Shown piece after piece: positions 1 through 6,575 of a stretch of DNA of 27,359 nucleotides. Position numbers and translations under genes: made by a program. Under the pieces are notes generated by a model. The model saw nothing but the letters and a program-made list of their open reading frames with translations, had not been told where the DNA came from and did not search any database. The stretch comes from Acidimicrobiia bacterium (GTDB lineage: Bacteria > Actinomycetota > Acidimicrobiia > Acidimicrobiales > Hopanoidiivorantaceae), in the NCBI GenBank assembly GCA_020027305.1, contig JAHRAM010000006.1, positions 1-27,359 of the forward strand, read 5' to 3'. How positions within the stretch are numbered: position 1 is the stretch's first letter; every line of letters starts with the position of its first letter.

Positions 1-147
1 TAATTTTTCTTAATTGTTATGATTAATTTTTCTTAATTGTTTTGATTAATTTTTCTTAATTGTTGTGATTAATTTTTCTTAATTGTTTTGATTAATTTTT
101 CTTAATTGTTGTGATTAATTTTTCTTAATTGTTGTGATTAATTTTTA
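1..147. repeat. 23-bp tandem repeat array, six units
   Basis: Six consecutive 23-bp units fill 1-138 and a partial seventh follows (139-147). Each unit begins TAATTTTTCTTAATTGTT and ends in GAT. The only visible variation is at unit positions 19-20 (AT, TT, GT, TT, GT, GT). Units abut directly with no unique spacers, so this is not a CRISPR array. The array touches the window edge and may extend further left. No function is evident; AT-rich iterated units can act as protein-binding sites, but nothing here shows that. Confidence 0.95.
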
Positions 148-321
148 ATGTTAATAATGTTAATTTCTGATGAATACGATTTGCGCTCCTACTCTTATTT
201 TATTTTGCTAACCGCTTCAGGCAAAATAGTTTAAGAAGTTGCGCTATTCTTTTATCCCAGTTAAATCTATTCCTCCTCCTCAAATAAAATGAAGGGCAGA
301 AATTAGCACTAAAAAACAGTG

Positions 322-411
322 AGCTAAGAAACCGCTAACTGAAAAATCGCCAACTGAAAAATTGGCAACTGAGAAACCGCTAATGGAAAAATTGGCAACT
401 GAAAAATCGCC
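322..411. repeat. 15-bp tandem repeat, six degenerate units
   Basis: Six 15-bp units lie end to end. Typical units read AACTGAAAAATCGCC or AACTGAAAAATTGGC; the first unit (322-336) is the most diverged. Because the period is a multiple of three, the reverse strand reads as repeating five-residue blocks such as ANFSV, GDFSV and SGFSV. The array lies upstream of the crotonase gene. Confidence 0.9.
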
Positions 412-436
412 AAATTCACGATTTGCTAAACTCCTA

Positions 437-445
437 TATATAAGG
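437..445 (+). promoter_or_regulatory. TATATAAGG motif, candidate promoter element
   Basis: The 9-mer TATATAAGG occurs here about 119 nt upstream of the crotonase start. The same 9-mer occurs at 13813-13821 (+), 21266-21274 (+) and 19007-19015 (reverse strand). All four are in non-coding DNA and point toward a downstream gene. A role as a -10-like promoter element is an inference; no clear -35 partner is seen here. Confidence 0.35.
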
Positions 446-564
446 TCAAAAATTTCCAGCTCCCAACATACAAACGCAAAAGCAAGCAACGTCAATATAA
501 AATATAAAACCCACAAACAATAACACAACTTCCAAAAAAAGAAAAGCAACAAATAAAAATAAAT

Positions 565-1362
565 ATGCCAGATAGCACAGACAACCTCTTACTCAACCAA
601 GATGGCGGCACCTTATGGGTTCGCCTAAACCGCCCTGATGCCAAAAACGGCATTACCGATGCGATGAGGCTAGAGCTGATTGAAGTCTTTAATGACGCCG
701 ACCGAGATTCATCTGTGCGAGCCATAGTTGTCACTGGCGAAGGAAAGGCGTTTTGCTCGGGGGCTGACCTTTCAGATTCCAAGCCCCTACAAACTGGTGG
801 GCTGCTGATGGAATATCGGGGGCTGACCGATGGCTACCGCGAGCTTTTCAAAACCTATTGGGAGCTTCGCACCCCAGTGGTGTCGGCAGTCAATGGAACT
901 GTGGCGGGCGTGGGATGGATGCTTGCGCTTTTGGCAGATATGGTTGTGGCAGCAAAAGACGCTCGCTGGATTCATGTGTTTGCCTCTCGTGGAATGGCTC
1001 CTCACGCGGGCGACCCATATTTCCTCCGCCGAGTTATCCCCTTCCACATTTTGAATGAGATTTATATGATGCGAGAGCGCTATGTTTCACAAGACCTTCA
1101 CAAGTGGGGGTGCGTGAACCGACTGGTTGAGCCAGACGAGGTGGAATCCACCGCCAAAGAAATCACCGACCGCCTAGCAACTGGTCCAACACGAAGTTTG
1201 GGTGAGGGCAAGCAACTTTATCGCAGCTCGCTAGATTCTGATATGTTGACCGCCTTCAAAGATGAGGACTCTTCTCTGGCGTTGCTTTCAGAAACCACAG
1301 ACCGAAAAGAGGGCGTAGCTTCGCTAATGGAGGGAAGGGAGCCAGATTTCAAGGGCAACTAA
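565..1362 (+). CDS. Enoyl-CoA hydratase/isomerase (crotonase) family protein
   Basis: A 265-residue protein of normal crotonase length. It acts on acyl-CoA thioesters, most simply in beta-oxidation. Visible motifs are GEGKAFCSGADLSD (about 58-71), the first oxyanion-hole segment, and NGTVAGVGWMLALLADMVVA (about 110-129), the second. In classical hydratases a Glu lies in the segment before the P-x-x-G turn; here that segment reads HVFASRGMAPHAG (137-149) without Glu, while a later Glu (about 165, LNEIYMM) is retained. This suggests an isomerase or another crotonase reaction rather than a standard hydratase, but exact chemistry cannot be assigned. The ATG follows an A-rich leader with no clear Shine-Dalgarno. 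The hydratase-2 gene downstream points to an acyl-CoA degradation context. Confidence 0.88.
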   Translation: MPDSTDNLLLNQDGGTLWVRLNRPDAKNGITDAMRLELIEVFNDADRDSSVRAIVVTGEGKAFCSGADLSDSKPLQTGGLLMEYRGLTDGYRELFKTYWELRTPVVSAVNGTVAGVGWMLALLADMVVAAKDARWIHVFASRGMAPHAGDPYFLRRVIPFHILNEIYMMRERYVSQDLHKWGCVNRLVEPDEVESTAKEITDRLATGPTRSLGEGKQLYRSSLDSDMLTAFKDEDSSLALLSETTDRKEGVASLMEGREPDFKGN

Positions 1363-1530
1363 GATTATTGTCAGAAGCATTTTCAAAAATGTGATGCGAC
1401 CAATAATAGGATGCAACCAACAATAGACAGACAGGCACAAAAATAAACACCTGAAACAAACGCAAACGAGAAACGACAACCCTAAAAGACAAACGCAAAA
1501 AATATAAAAAGAGAAAGAAAGGAAAACAAA

Positions 1531-2409
1531 ATGCCAATCAACCCAGACGCCGTAGGAACCGTATCTGAACCTGCAGAATCCTCATGGGATTCATCTGACT
1601 GCCTGCTCTATGCCTTAGGGGTTGGGGCAGGAATAACCGACCCAACTGGTTTTGAGTTGGAGTTCACAACCGAAAACACAAAAGACACCGAGCAAAAGGC
1701 GCTCCCCACAAACTGCGTGGTGCTGGGCGGCGGGCTGGCTGATGGAGGTTTGATGGAAGCCTTGGGCGATTTCAATTCTGCAATGCTGGTTCACGGCGAA
1801 CAAGGAATAACTCTTCACAAGCCTCTGCCCGTGGCAGCCACAGTGAAAAGCACTGGGAAAATCGCTGGCATTTATGACAAGGGCAAAGCAGCGCTTGTGA
1901 TTTTAGAAAGCACCGCTGTTGATGTGACAGACGACCAGCCAATCTTCACAAACAAAGTTTCGCTCTTTTTGCGGGATGAAGGTGGTTTTGGCGGAGAGCG
2001 CGGGCCTGCCGAACAGGAAGAAAAGAAGGAACGCCCCGACCGAGACCCAGATGATGTGGTTTCATATACCACCCGCACAGACCAAGCACTGCTCTATCGC
2101 TTGAATGGGGATAGAAATCCGCTTCACACTGACCCATCATTTTCTGCAATGGGAGGATTCGAGACACCCATTTTGCACGGGCTATGCACTTATGGTTTCA
2201 CTGGGCGTGGGCTTGTGCATTCAGTTTGTGACGGTGACCCTCACCGCTTTTTGTCAATGGATGCTCGGTTTTCTTCGCCTGTTATTCCTGGCGAAACTTT
2301 AGACATCAAAGTATGGAAAGAAGACGGCGATGGAGTCGGAGAGGCATTTTTCCAAACCTGTGTCGGCGACCGCGTGGTTATTGATAACGGCTATATGACT
2401 TTTAAATAG
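1531..2409 (+). CDS. MaoC-like (R)-specific enoyl-CoA hydratase, hydratase-2 type
   Basis: A 292-residue double hot-dog protein of the peroxisomal hydratase-2 type, expected to hydrate trans-2-enoyl-CoA to the (R)-3-hydroxyacyl-CoA. The hydratase-2 signature is clear in the C-terminal half: YRLNGDRNPLHTDP at 189-202, with the catalytic Asp194 and His199 and Asn196, followed by GFETPILHGLCTYG at 209-222. The N-terminal half is the non-catalytic hot-dog. Between the halves is a charged linker (about 154-175) rich in Glu, Lys, Asp and Arg. The start has AAAGGAAA about 7 nt upstream. It follows the crotonase gene on the same strand after 168 bp. Homologues serve fatty-acid and sterol side-chain degradation. 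Confidence 0.92.
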   Translation: MPINPDAVGTVSEPAESSWDSSDCLLYALGVGAGITDPTGFELEFTTENTKDTEQKALPTNCVVLGGGLADGGLMEALGDFNSAMLVHGEQGITLHKPLPVAATVKSTGKIAGIYDKGKAALVILESTAVDVTDDQPIFTNKVSLFLRDEGGFGGERGPAEQEEKKERPDRDPDDVVSYTTRTDQALLYRLNGDRNPLHTDPSFSAMGGFETPILHGLCTYGFTGRGLVHSVCDGDPHRFLSMDARFSSPVIPGETLDIKVWKEDGDGVGEAFFQTCVGDRVVIDNGYMTFK

Positions 2410-2502
2410 AAGTTAAGGTAGGGCTACGTGAAGCAACTAACTGGTCAATCTAGTAATTCCTAACACCAAAGACTGATAAACTATAAAAAGTTTTAGAAAG
2501 CT

Positions 2503-2796
2503 ATGAGCGCGCAAACTGACAGATCCGTATTAAAACGATGGGGTGGCTTTTCGGGTATGGTGATTGGACTTTTTCTCAGTTGGGGAGCAATAGAAATAAT
2601 GTCTAACATTGCTACATATACGGACCGTTACGGAATTCAAGAGATCCGCTCATGGGGGCCGCCATTGTCGGCCATTATCTCTGTAACAATAACTGTTGGG
2701 TGTATTCTTGCGGGTATCACAATAGGAGAAAAAATCGATGACACAAAAAAAATAATGTATGAAGAGTATCAAGAAAGATACCCAGATGAAACCTAA
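2503..2796 (+). CDS. Small two-TM membrane protein, unknown
   Basis: A 97-residue protein I do not recognise. Two hydrophobic segments lie at about 15-36 (MVIGLFLSWGAIEIM core) and 54-75 (LSAIISVTITVGCILAGITIG). A charged C-terminal tail of about 22 residues follows (EKIDDTKKIMYEEYQ core). It sits in an AT-richer patch and converges on the GIY-YIG gene. It contains two of the roughly eight GATC sites of the whole window (2522-2525 and 2643-2646), so its base usage differs from its neighbours. No clear ribosome-binding site precedes the ATG. It may be a recently acquired or fast-evolving gene; functional linkage with the convergent nuclease gene is unproven. Confidence 0.65.
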   Translation: MSAQTDRSVLKRWGGFSGMVIGLFLSWGAIEIMSNIATYTDRYGIQEIRSWGPPLSAIISVTITVGCILAGITIGEKIDDTKKIMYEEYQERYPDET

Positions 2797-2852
2797 AGCT
2801 CAAATTGCACTTATAAAATATAACCGTAATTCAAATATCTCATTAAATTAAT

Positions 2853-2877
2853 GGCAAAACAAAATATGTTATTTGCC
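2853..2877. terminator. Weak hairpin between convergent genes
   Basis: GGCAAA (2853-2858) pairs exactly with TTTGCC (2872-2877), and the inner ACA/TGT can extend the stem with a bulge. It overlaps the stop codon of the reverse-strand GIY-YIG gene and lies after the forward small gene. No strong T-run follows on either strand, so termination is only a possibility. Confidence 0.3.
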
Positions 2878-4131
2878 TAAGTGCTCTACCCTCAATTCTT
2901 TTAATTGCTTTGTGCCGTTTTTGACGTAAGAATTGCTCCAGCCATCAATTCTGTATGTATTAAATACTTTTACTTTTAACGCAGCACTATTCAAGCTCCA
3001 CAAACCAGAATATTTTTTATTTGTTTTTTCGTTCACCAAATTGTCTAAGTAGCCTTCATTTCCGTTAGCTATTTTTGCTGTCCCGTGTAGCCTGCCATCA
3101 ACTCCTGACTTAAACTGAACCTCTTCGCCTGCTGCCAGAGCCCCTATTTCTACCAGTTTGGCCAACCTTTTATTTTTTGTTCCATTTTTATCACCCACTG
3201 GCGCATCGGGTTTCCTATTAGATAGCTTCTTTTTCTTTTTTGGCTTCACTCCATCGCGCAAATCAAGCAACTTTTCACCCTCGCTTGTGAAAGTGTGCTT
3301 TAGTGCATAAATTGTATCCCGTTTAACAACAGACTTAGCTGCTTGATTCAAATTTTCATAAACCCCATCAATTTCTTGCCATTGGGCATCTTCACCTTCA
3401 CGAGTTTCAATTACATGAATTAGGCCATCGTCCAGAATTTTTGCGTTCCCCTCTCTATAAACTTTATCGTTCCCATACCCCTTTATAACAATATTTTGTT
3501 CAACATGTAAAACACCATCCTTAACAAGGTCAGCAAGATTACGATTCTTTTTCTTCGTATCAGGGTAGCTACTGGGGGCTTTTACAATCTTTTCACTGAA
3601 AACAATATCATTATTGGGGGACAAAATGCCAATCGTCCGAAGTAAGCCCAGTACCATTTTTTCGCACTCCTTAACATAATCTCGTTCGTTATCAAAAAGG
3701 GCAACAGGTTTCAGTGATTTGTCATTAGTTATATTCAGTTTTACCTCATCCTCTATTTTCCGTAGGCTCTCCCAAATGTAGTACTCCAAAGCTTTCGCTT
3801 GCTGAAAATTTAAATCCCTATACTGACTATAAATCGCAATTACAATTTGCCAACCCTCTATCCCTGATGGTGGACTAGACATGTGGCGTCTAATACGGCT
3901 CTCCAAACCTCCTTGTGTTGTTTCTCCAACATAAACTTTTTTTATTTCATTTTTCTTATTTTCACACAATACATATACCCCTTGCACATCTATGTTTTCT
4001 GGTATTGCCTTTGAGCCATAATCTCTATAGATTATTGAAAGCGAAGGAGCATTCTCTATATCGCTATCATGAACCGATACATCCACATACCCCAACTCAT
4101 TAAATTCAGAGACAAACTTTGTATACGACAT
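2869..4131 (-). CDS. GIY-YIG nuclease with two RAMA-like domains
   Basis: A 420-residue protein. The N-terminal region carries a GIY-YIG endonuclease module: GVYVL at 51-55, VYVGE at 66-70, Arg79 in ESRIRRH, and Glu116 in KALEYYIWESL, which are the expected positions for the catalytic Tyr, Arg and Glu. Two related domains follow. One is about 197-290 (NLADLVKDGVL, a beta-rich stretch, then ENLNQAAKSVV). The other is about 322-405 (RLAKLVEIGALAAGEEVQF, then LWSLNSAALKV and RIDGWSN). Both have the LxxLVxxGxL opening and the S/N-x-x-AA helix typical of RAMA domains, which are associated with DNA-modification and defence enzymes. A lysine-rich linker (PKKKKK, 297-302) separates them. It is AT-richer than its neighbours. 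DNA cleavage guided by sequence or modification is inferred. Confidence 0.75.
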   Translation of the reverse strand: MSYTKFVSEFNELGYVDVSVHDSDIENAPSLSIIYRDYGSKAIPENIDVQGVYVLCENKKNEIKKVYVGETTQGGLESRIRRHMSSPPSGIEGWQIVIAIYSQYRDLNFQQAKALEYYIWESLRKIEDEVKLNITNDKSLKPVALFDNERDYVKECEKMVLGLLRTIGILSPNNDIVFSEKIVKAPSSYPDTKKKNRNLADLVKDGVLHVEQNIVIKGYGNDKVYREGNAKILDDGLIHVIETREGEDAQWQEIDGVYENLNQAAKSVVKRDTIYALKHTFTSEGEKLLDLRDGVKPKKKKKLSNRKPDAPVGDKNGTKNKRLAKLVEIGALAAGEEVQFKSGVDGRLHGTAKIANGNEGYLDNLVNEKTNKKYSGLWSLNSAALKVKVFNTYRIDGWSNSYVKNGTKQLKELRVEHLGK

Positions 4132-4226
4132 AAAACAAATTCTATTAAGAAATCGGCTTTCTTAACAATTTGTGAAAAATTAGTTGAAAATAATTGCGCT
4201 TTATAAAAATTTCAAAAATTGGTCGC

Positions 4227-4250
4227 CCAAGCCCTAATTTAAAGGCTTGG
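4227..4250 (-). terminator. Hairpin at the end of the P450 gene
   Basis: CCAAGCC (4227-4233) and GGCTTGG (4244-4250) form a perfect 7-bp stem with a 10-nt loop that contains the P450 stop codon. On the reverse strand a short spacer and then ATTTTTGAAATTTTT follow, giving a plausible intrinsic terminator with an interrupted T-tract. Confidence 0.6.
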
Positions 4251-5451
4251 TGGGGGTGAATTTTATGGGCATGGATTCGGGCCCGACTATGAAATTGGAT
4301 GAGCGGAATGGTAAGTCCTCTTTGTTGTTTAGCTCAATGTCTGGCAACCTTTCAAACAACCGCTGGAACATTATTTTCAACTCCAGCCGAGCAAGTGATG
4401 CCCCCAAGCAAAAGTGCGTTCCGAACCCAAACGCTAAATGTGGGTTTGGCTCACGTTCAATGTCAAACTTGAATGGCTCATCAAAAACTTCCTCATCCCT
4501 ATTGGCAGAAGGATACATCAATATCAACTGCTCGCCCTCTTGGATAGTTTGCCCTCTAATTTCAACCTCTTTTGTGGCAGTACGAGCCATATTTTTTATA
4601 GGCGTAACCCAACGCAAGATTTCTTCCACGGCTCTCACCATATAGTCTTCATTGCCATAATTTTTCGCCAGCTTCTCTCGCTGGTCTGGGTGCTCAATGA
4701 GTGCCAGCATTCCACCAGTTATGACATGCCTTGAGGTTTCATCTCCCCCAATCAAAATCAAAAGCGCCTCTTGAATTAGCGACTCATCATCTAGCTTCTC
4801 GCCATCTATTTCGGCATAACACAAAATGCTAACTAGGGTGTCGTCTTCTGGTTTTTCCCTACACTCCTTGATTTTTTCAAGCTGGAACTCACGAAACGCG
4901 ATGCCAGCCATCATTGCTTTTTCCATCGCCTCAGGGTCGTTCACAGTGGTTCCCCTAATCATATCGTCTGACCATTCCAGCAAATCATCATAGGAACTTC
5001 TGGGAAACCCAAGCATATTGCCAATCAAAATGAGCGGGAGTGGGGCTGCTATATCCCAAACAAAATCGCACTCCCCCTTTTCACAAACTCGGTCAATCAG
5101 CTCATCACAAATTGCAGTTATTTCGCCAGCTTTGTCTTGAACCCGATTTGGGGTAAAACCCTTATTGACTATACGGCGATGGCGGAGATGGTCGGGGTCG
5201 TCCATTGAAATCATCATCGGCATATGGTCGCCGTGCGGGCGAGGCGCCCGATAGCTTGAAAAAGTCTTGGCGTCTTTTTCGATTTCTAAAATATCGTCAT
5301 AGCGAAATATGCCCCAAATCTCTGAATTCGCATCCCAATAAACAGGAGCATTTTGGCGCATCCATGTCCAATCATCGTGTGGCTCAGTTGAATACCACTT
5401 GCCATCAAGAAAATTAATGTCTTCTTTAACTGGATGCTCTGCGATAGCCAT
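4234..5451 (-). CDS. Cytochrome P450
   Basis: A 405-residue soluble bacterial P450 that would use an external ferredoxin and reductase to hydroxylate a hydrophobic substrate. Diagnostic motifs are complete: GGDETS in helix I (235-240), EILR (E277 to R280, the ExxR pair), and the haem loop FGFGTHFCLG (341-350) with Cys348 as haem ligand. HLRHRRIVNKGFTP (88-101) is the usual helix C region. There is no membrane anchor. The overall look recalls actinobacterial P450s of the CYP124/125/142 kind, which oxidise sterol side chains and branched lipids, but the subfamily cannot be fixed by eye. No ferredoxin gene is adjacent. A 52-residue small gene ends 42 bp upstream on the same strand, and the ATG lacks a clear ribosome-binding site. 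Confidence 0.96.
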   Translation of the reverse strand: MAIAEHPVKEDINFLDGKWYSTEPHDDWTWMRQNAPVYWDANSEIWGIFRYDDILEIEKDAKTFSSYRAPRPHGDHMPMMISMDDPDHLRHRRIVNKGFTPNRVQDKAGEITAICDELIDRVCEKGECDFVWDIAAPLPLILIGNMLGFPRSSYDDLLEWSDDMIRGTTVNDPEAMEKAMMAGIAFREFQLEKIKECREKPEDDTLVSILCYAEIDGEKLDDESLIQEALLILIGGDETSRHVITGGMLALIEHPDQREKLAKNYGNEDYMVRAVEEILRWVTPIKNMARTATKEVEIRGQTIQEGEQLILMYPSANRDEEVFDEPFKFDIEREPNPHLAFGFGTHFCLGASLARLELKIMFQRLFERLPDIELNNKEDLPFRSSNFIVGPESMPIKFTPTKPLN

Positions 5452-5493
5452 ATATTATTAAGTCTTTTGATTAGATGGAATTTACTACTTTTG

Positions 5494-5652
5494 CTATTTC
5501 TTACTTTCTATTGCCATATTAAGCATTTTTAATTCGTTCAGTATCTGTTTTAGCAGAATTACCGTTTCTGCTTGATGGTCAGCATCTCTTTTTTGCCCTT
5601 CTTGGATTGCCTTATTGGTATTCCATTGCTTTATGCCTCCAGCTACTCCCAT
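5494..5652 (-). CDS. 52-residue small protein, unknown
   Basis: A short reverse-strand frame encoding 52 residues, from MGVAGGIKQW to AIESKK. It is supported by a strong ribosome-binding site (AAGGAG, 5661-5666 on the + strand as CTCCTT) 8 nt before the ATG and by TATAAT (5688-5693, reverse strand) further upstream. This is one of the best initiation contexts in the window. The protein is soluble-looking. Its C-terminal half (ETVILLKQILNELKMLNMAI, 29-48) is an amphipathic helix with heptad-like leucines, suggesting self-association or binding to a partner. It lies just upstream of the P450 gene on the same strand and could be co-transcribed with it. I do not recognise a family. Confidence 0.6.
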   Translation of the reverse strand: MGVAGGIKQWNTNKAIQEGQKRDADHQAETVILLKQILNELKMLNMAIESKK

Positions 5653-5660
5653 TGCTTGCT

Positions 5661-5693
5661 CTCCTTAACCTATAAATTTTTATATTAATTATA
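5661..5693 (-). promoter_or_regulatory. Promoter -10 and Shine-Dalgarno of the small gene
   Basis: On the reverse strand TATAAT (5693-5688) is followed after a short AT-rich leader by GGTTAAGGAG (5670-5661), placed 8 nt before the ATG at 5652. A convincing -35 box is not seen. The context argues that the 52-residue frame is expressed. Confidence 0.5.
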
Positions 5694-5768
5694 GAATAGC
5701 CGATATTTTCGCCTGAATTAAGGCAGGACGATAATTATCTATGAATTCAATTATCTACGAATTAATTG

Positions 5769-6338
5769 TTACATATTTTCCGCCTCAAAATTTTGTAGCC
5801 ACTCTTTTCGGCTGGTTCCCCCACCATATTTTCCAATCGCCCCAGTGGATGGAACAACCCTGTGGCATGGAACCACAATGCCAATCGGGTTAGTAGCCAT
5901 AGCAGTTCCAACTGCTCTAGCTGCCCTTGGACTTTTGGTTCGCTTGGCAAGTTCTCCATAAGAAATCGTTTTGCCATATCCAACTTTGGCACATTGCTTT
6001 CTAGCTTTATGATAAAAGCTGCTGGAATTGCGCGTGCCATTACTAGCACTATTTGAACCAGCGCCATTTAAACCTTTAGAGTCTGTGCCAAGGTCTAACG
6101 GGATATCCCATTGTTTTCGCTTGCCAGAAAAATATTCCGCCATCTGCTGTTTGACTTTTTTCATCAACTGCTTTGTTTGTTGGCTTCCTGATTGCGCCTC
6201 TTTAAAGCCTTTCGGTTTTGTGAAACTAACACCTGCCAACCCTTGCTCGGTACAAGTTAAATATATCTTGCCGATTGGGCTTTCAAATGTGGCAAAGCCT
6301 TTTTGCTTTTCAACTTTATTTTTTGTTTCGGTTTTCAT
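5769..6338 (-). CDS. ogt: Methylated-DNA--protein-cysteine methyltransferase
   Basis: A 189-residue suicide DNA-repair protein that takes the alkyl group from O6-alkylguanine onto a cysteine. The active-site loop VPCHRV (156-161) with Cys158 is intact, as is the YGKTISYGELA segment (121-131) and RAARAVGTAMATNPI (138-152), which contains the arginine finger and asparagine hinge. An extra Ser/Asn/Gly-rich stretch (about 91-107) precedes the DNA-binding part, where most family members are compact; this looks like a local low-complexity insertion. The ATG is preceded by GGAG at suitable spacing. The upstream intergenic DNA carries a 25-bp duplication. Confidence 0.92.
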   Translation of the reverse strand: MKTETKNKVEKQKGFATFESPIGKIYLTCTEQGLAGVSFTKPKGFKEAQSGSQQTKQLMKKVKQQMAEYFSGKRKQWDIPLDLGTDSKGLNGAGSNSASNGTRNSSSFYHKARKQCAKVGYGKTISYGELAKRTKSPRAARAVGTAMATNPIGIVVPCHRVVPSTGAIGKYGGGTSRKEWLQNFEAENM

Positions 6339-6360
6339 TTGTTCTCCATTTCGCTCGTTG

Positions 6361-6420
6361 CTATTTCTTTGCTATTTCTTCTTTTCTATTTCTTTGCTAT
6401 TTCTTCTTTGCTATTTCTAA
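6361..6420. repeat. 25-bp tandem duplication plus partial third copy
   Basis: Positions 6361-6385 and 6386-6410 are the same 25-bp unit (starting CTATTTCTTTGC), differing only in the last base, and a third copy starts at 6411. The unit is itself built from shorter TATTTCTT repeats. It lies in the divergent intergenic region between ogt and the phosphotransferase gene. Confidence 0.9.
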
Positions 6421-6575
6421 TTTGCTTATTTTTGTTTCGCTATGTATTTATTGTGTTTATTTTCTCAGTTGTATTTTTGACTAGGTTTTATTTTTTGTTG
6501 TGTCATATTCTTAAACTTAGTATGGGGGTATGACAAAATTTGCAAAAACAGGCACGAAAATAATTTGAGAAAAAT

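Larger units (their letters stand above)
148..564. other. Intergenic region without a supported gene
   Basis: Apart from the tandem repeats, this stretch is AT-rich and non-coding by appearance. It includes TATATAAGG at 437-445 on the + strand, a motif shared with three other intergenic sites in this window, followed by a C/A-rich leader of about 119 nt up to the crotonase start. A reverse-strand frame (280-552) is open, but it starts with TTG, has no ribosome-binding site and is built largely from the 15-bp repeat, so it is not called as a gene. Confidence 0.6.

Noticed and set aside
1..147. CRISPR array
   Set aside because: The 23-bp units abut with no unique spacers and no cas genes are present.
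280..552. Reverse-strand 90-residue frame with pentapeptide-like repeats as a gene
   Set aside because: It starts at TTG, has no ribosome-binding site, and its repeat content is fully explained by the 15-bp DNA repeat.
2410..2502. tRNA-like or RNA gene in the gap after the hydratase gene
   Set aside because: No cloverleaf pairing or conserved T-loop sequence could be found.
4247..4645. Forward frame opposite the P450 gene
   Set aside because: It is an antisense shadow; the P450 motifs on the other strand are complete.
5762..6067. Reverse-strand 101-residue frame overlapping ogt
   Set aside because: It lies in another frame of ogt and shows no family features.
6528..6540. GTATGACAAAATT as a conserved operator (also near 23809 and in the 26213 array)
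   Set aside because: Short, AT-rich and without symmetry; three sites are not enough to separate it from chance.
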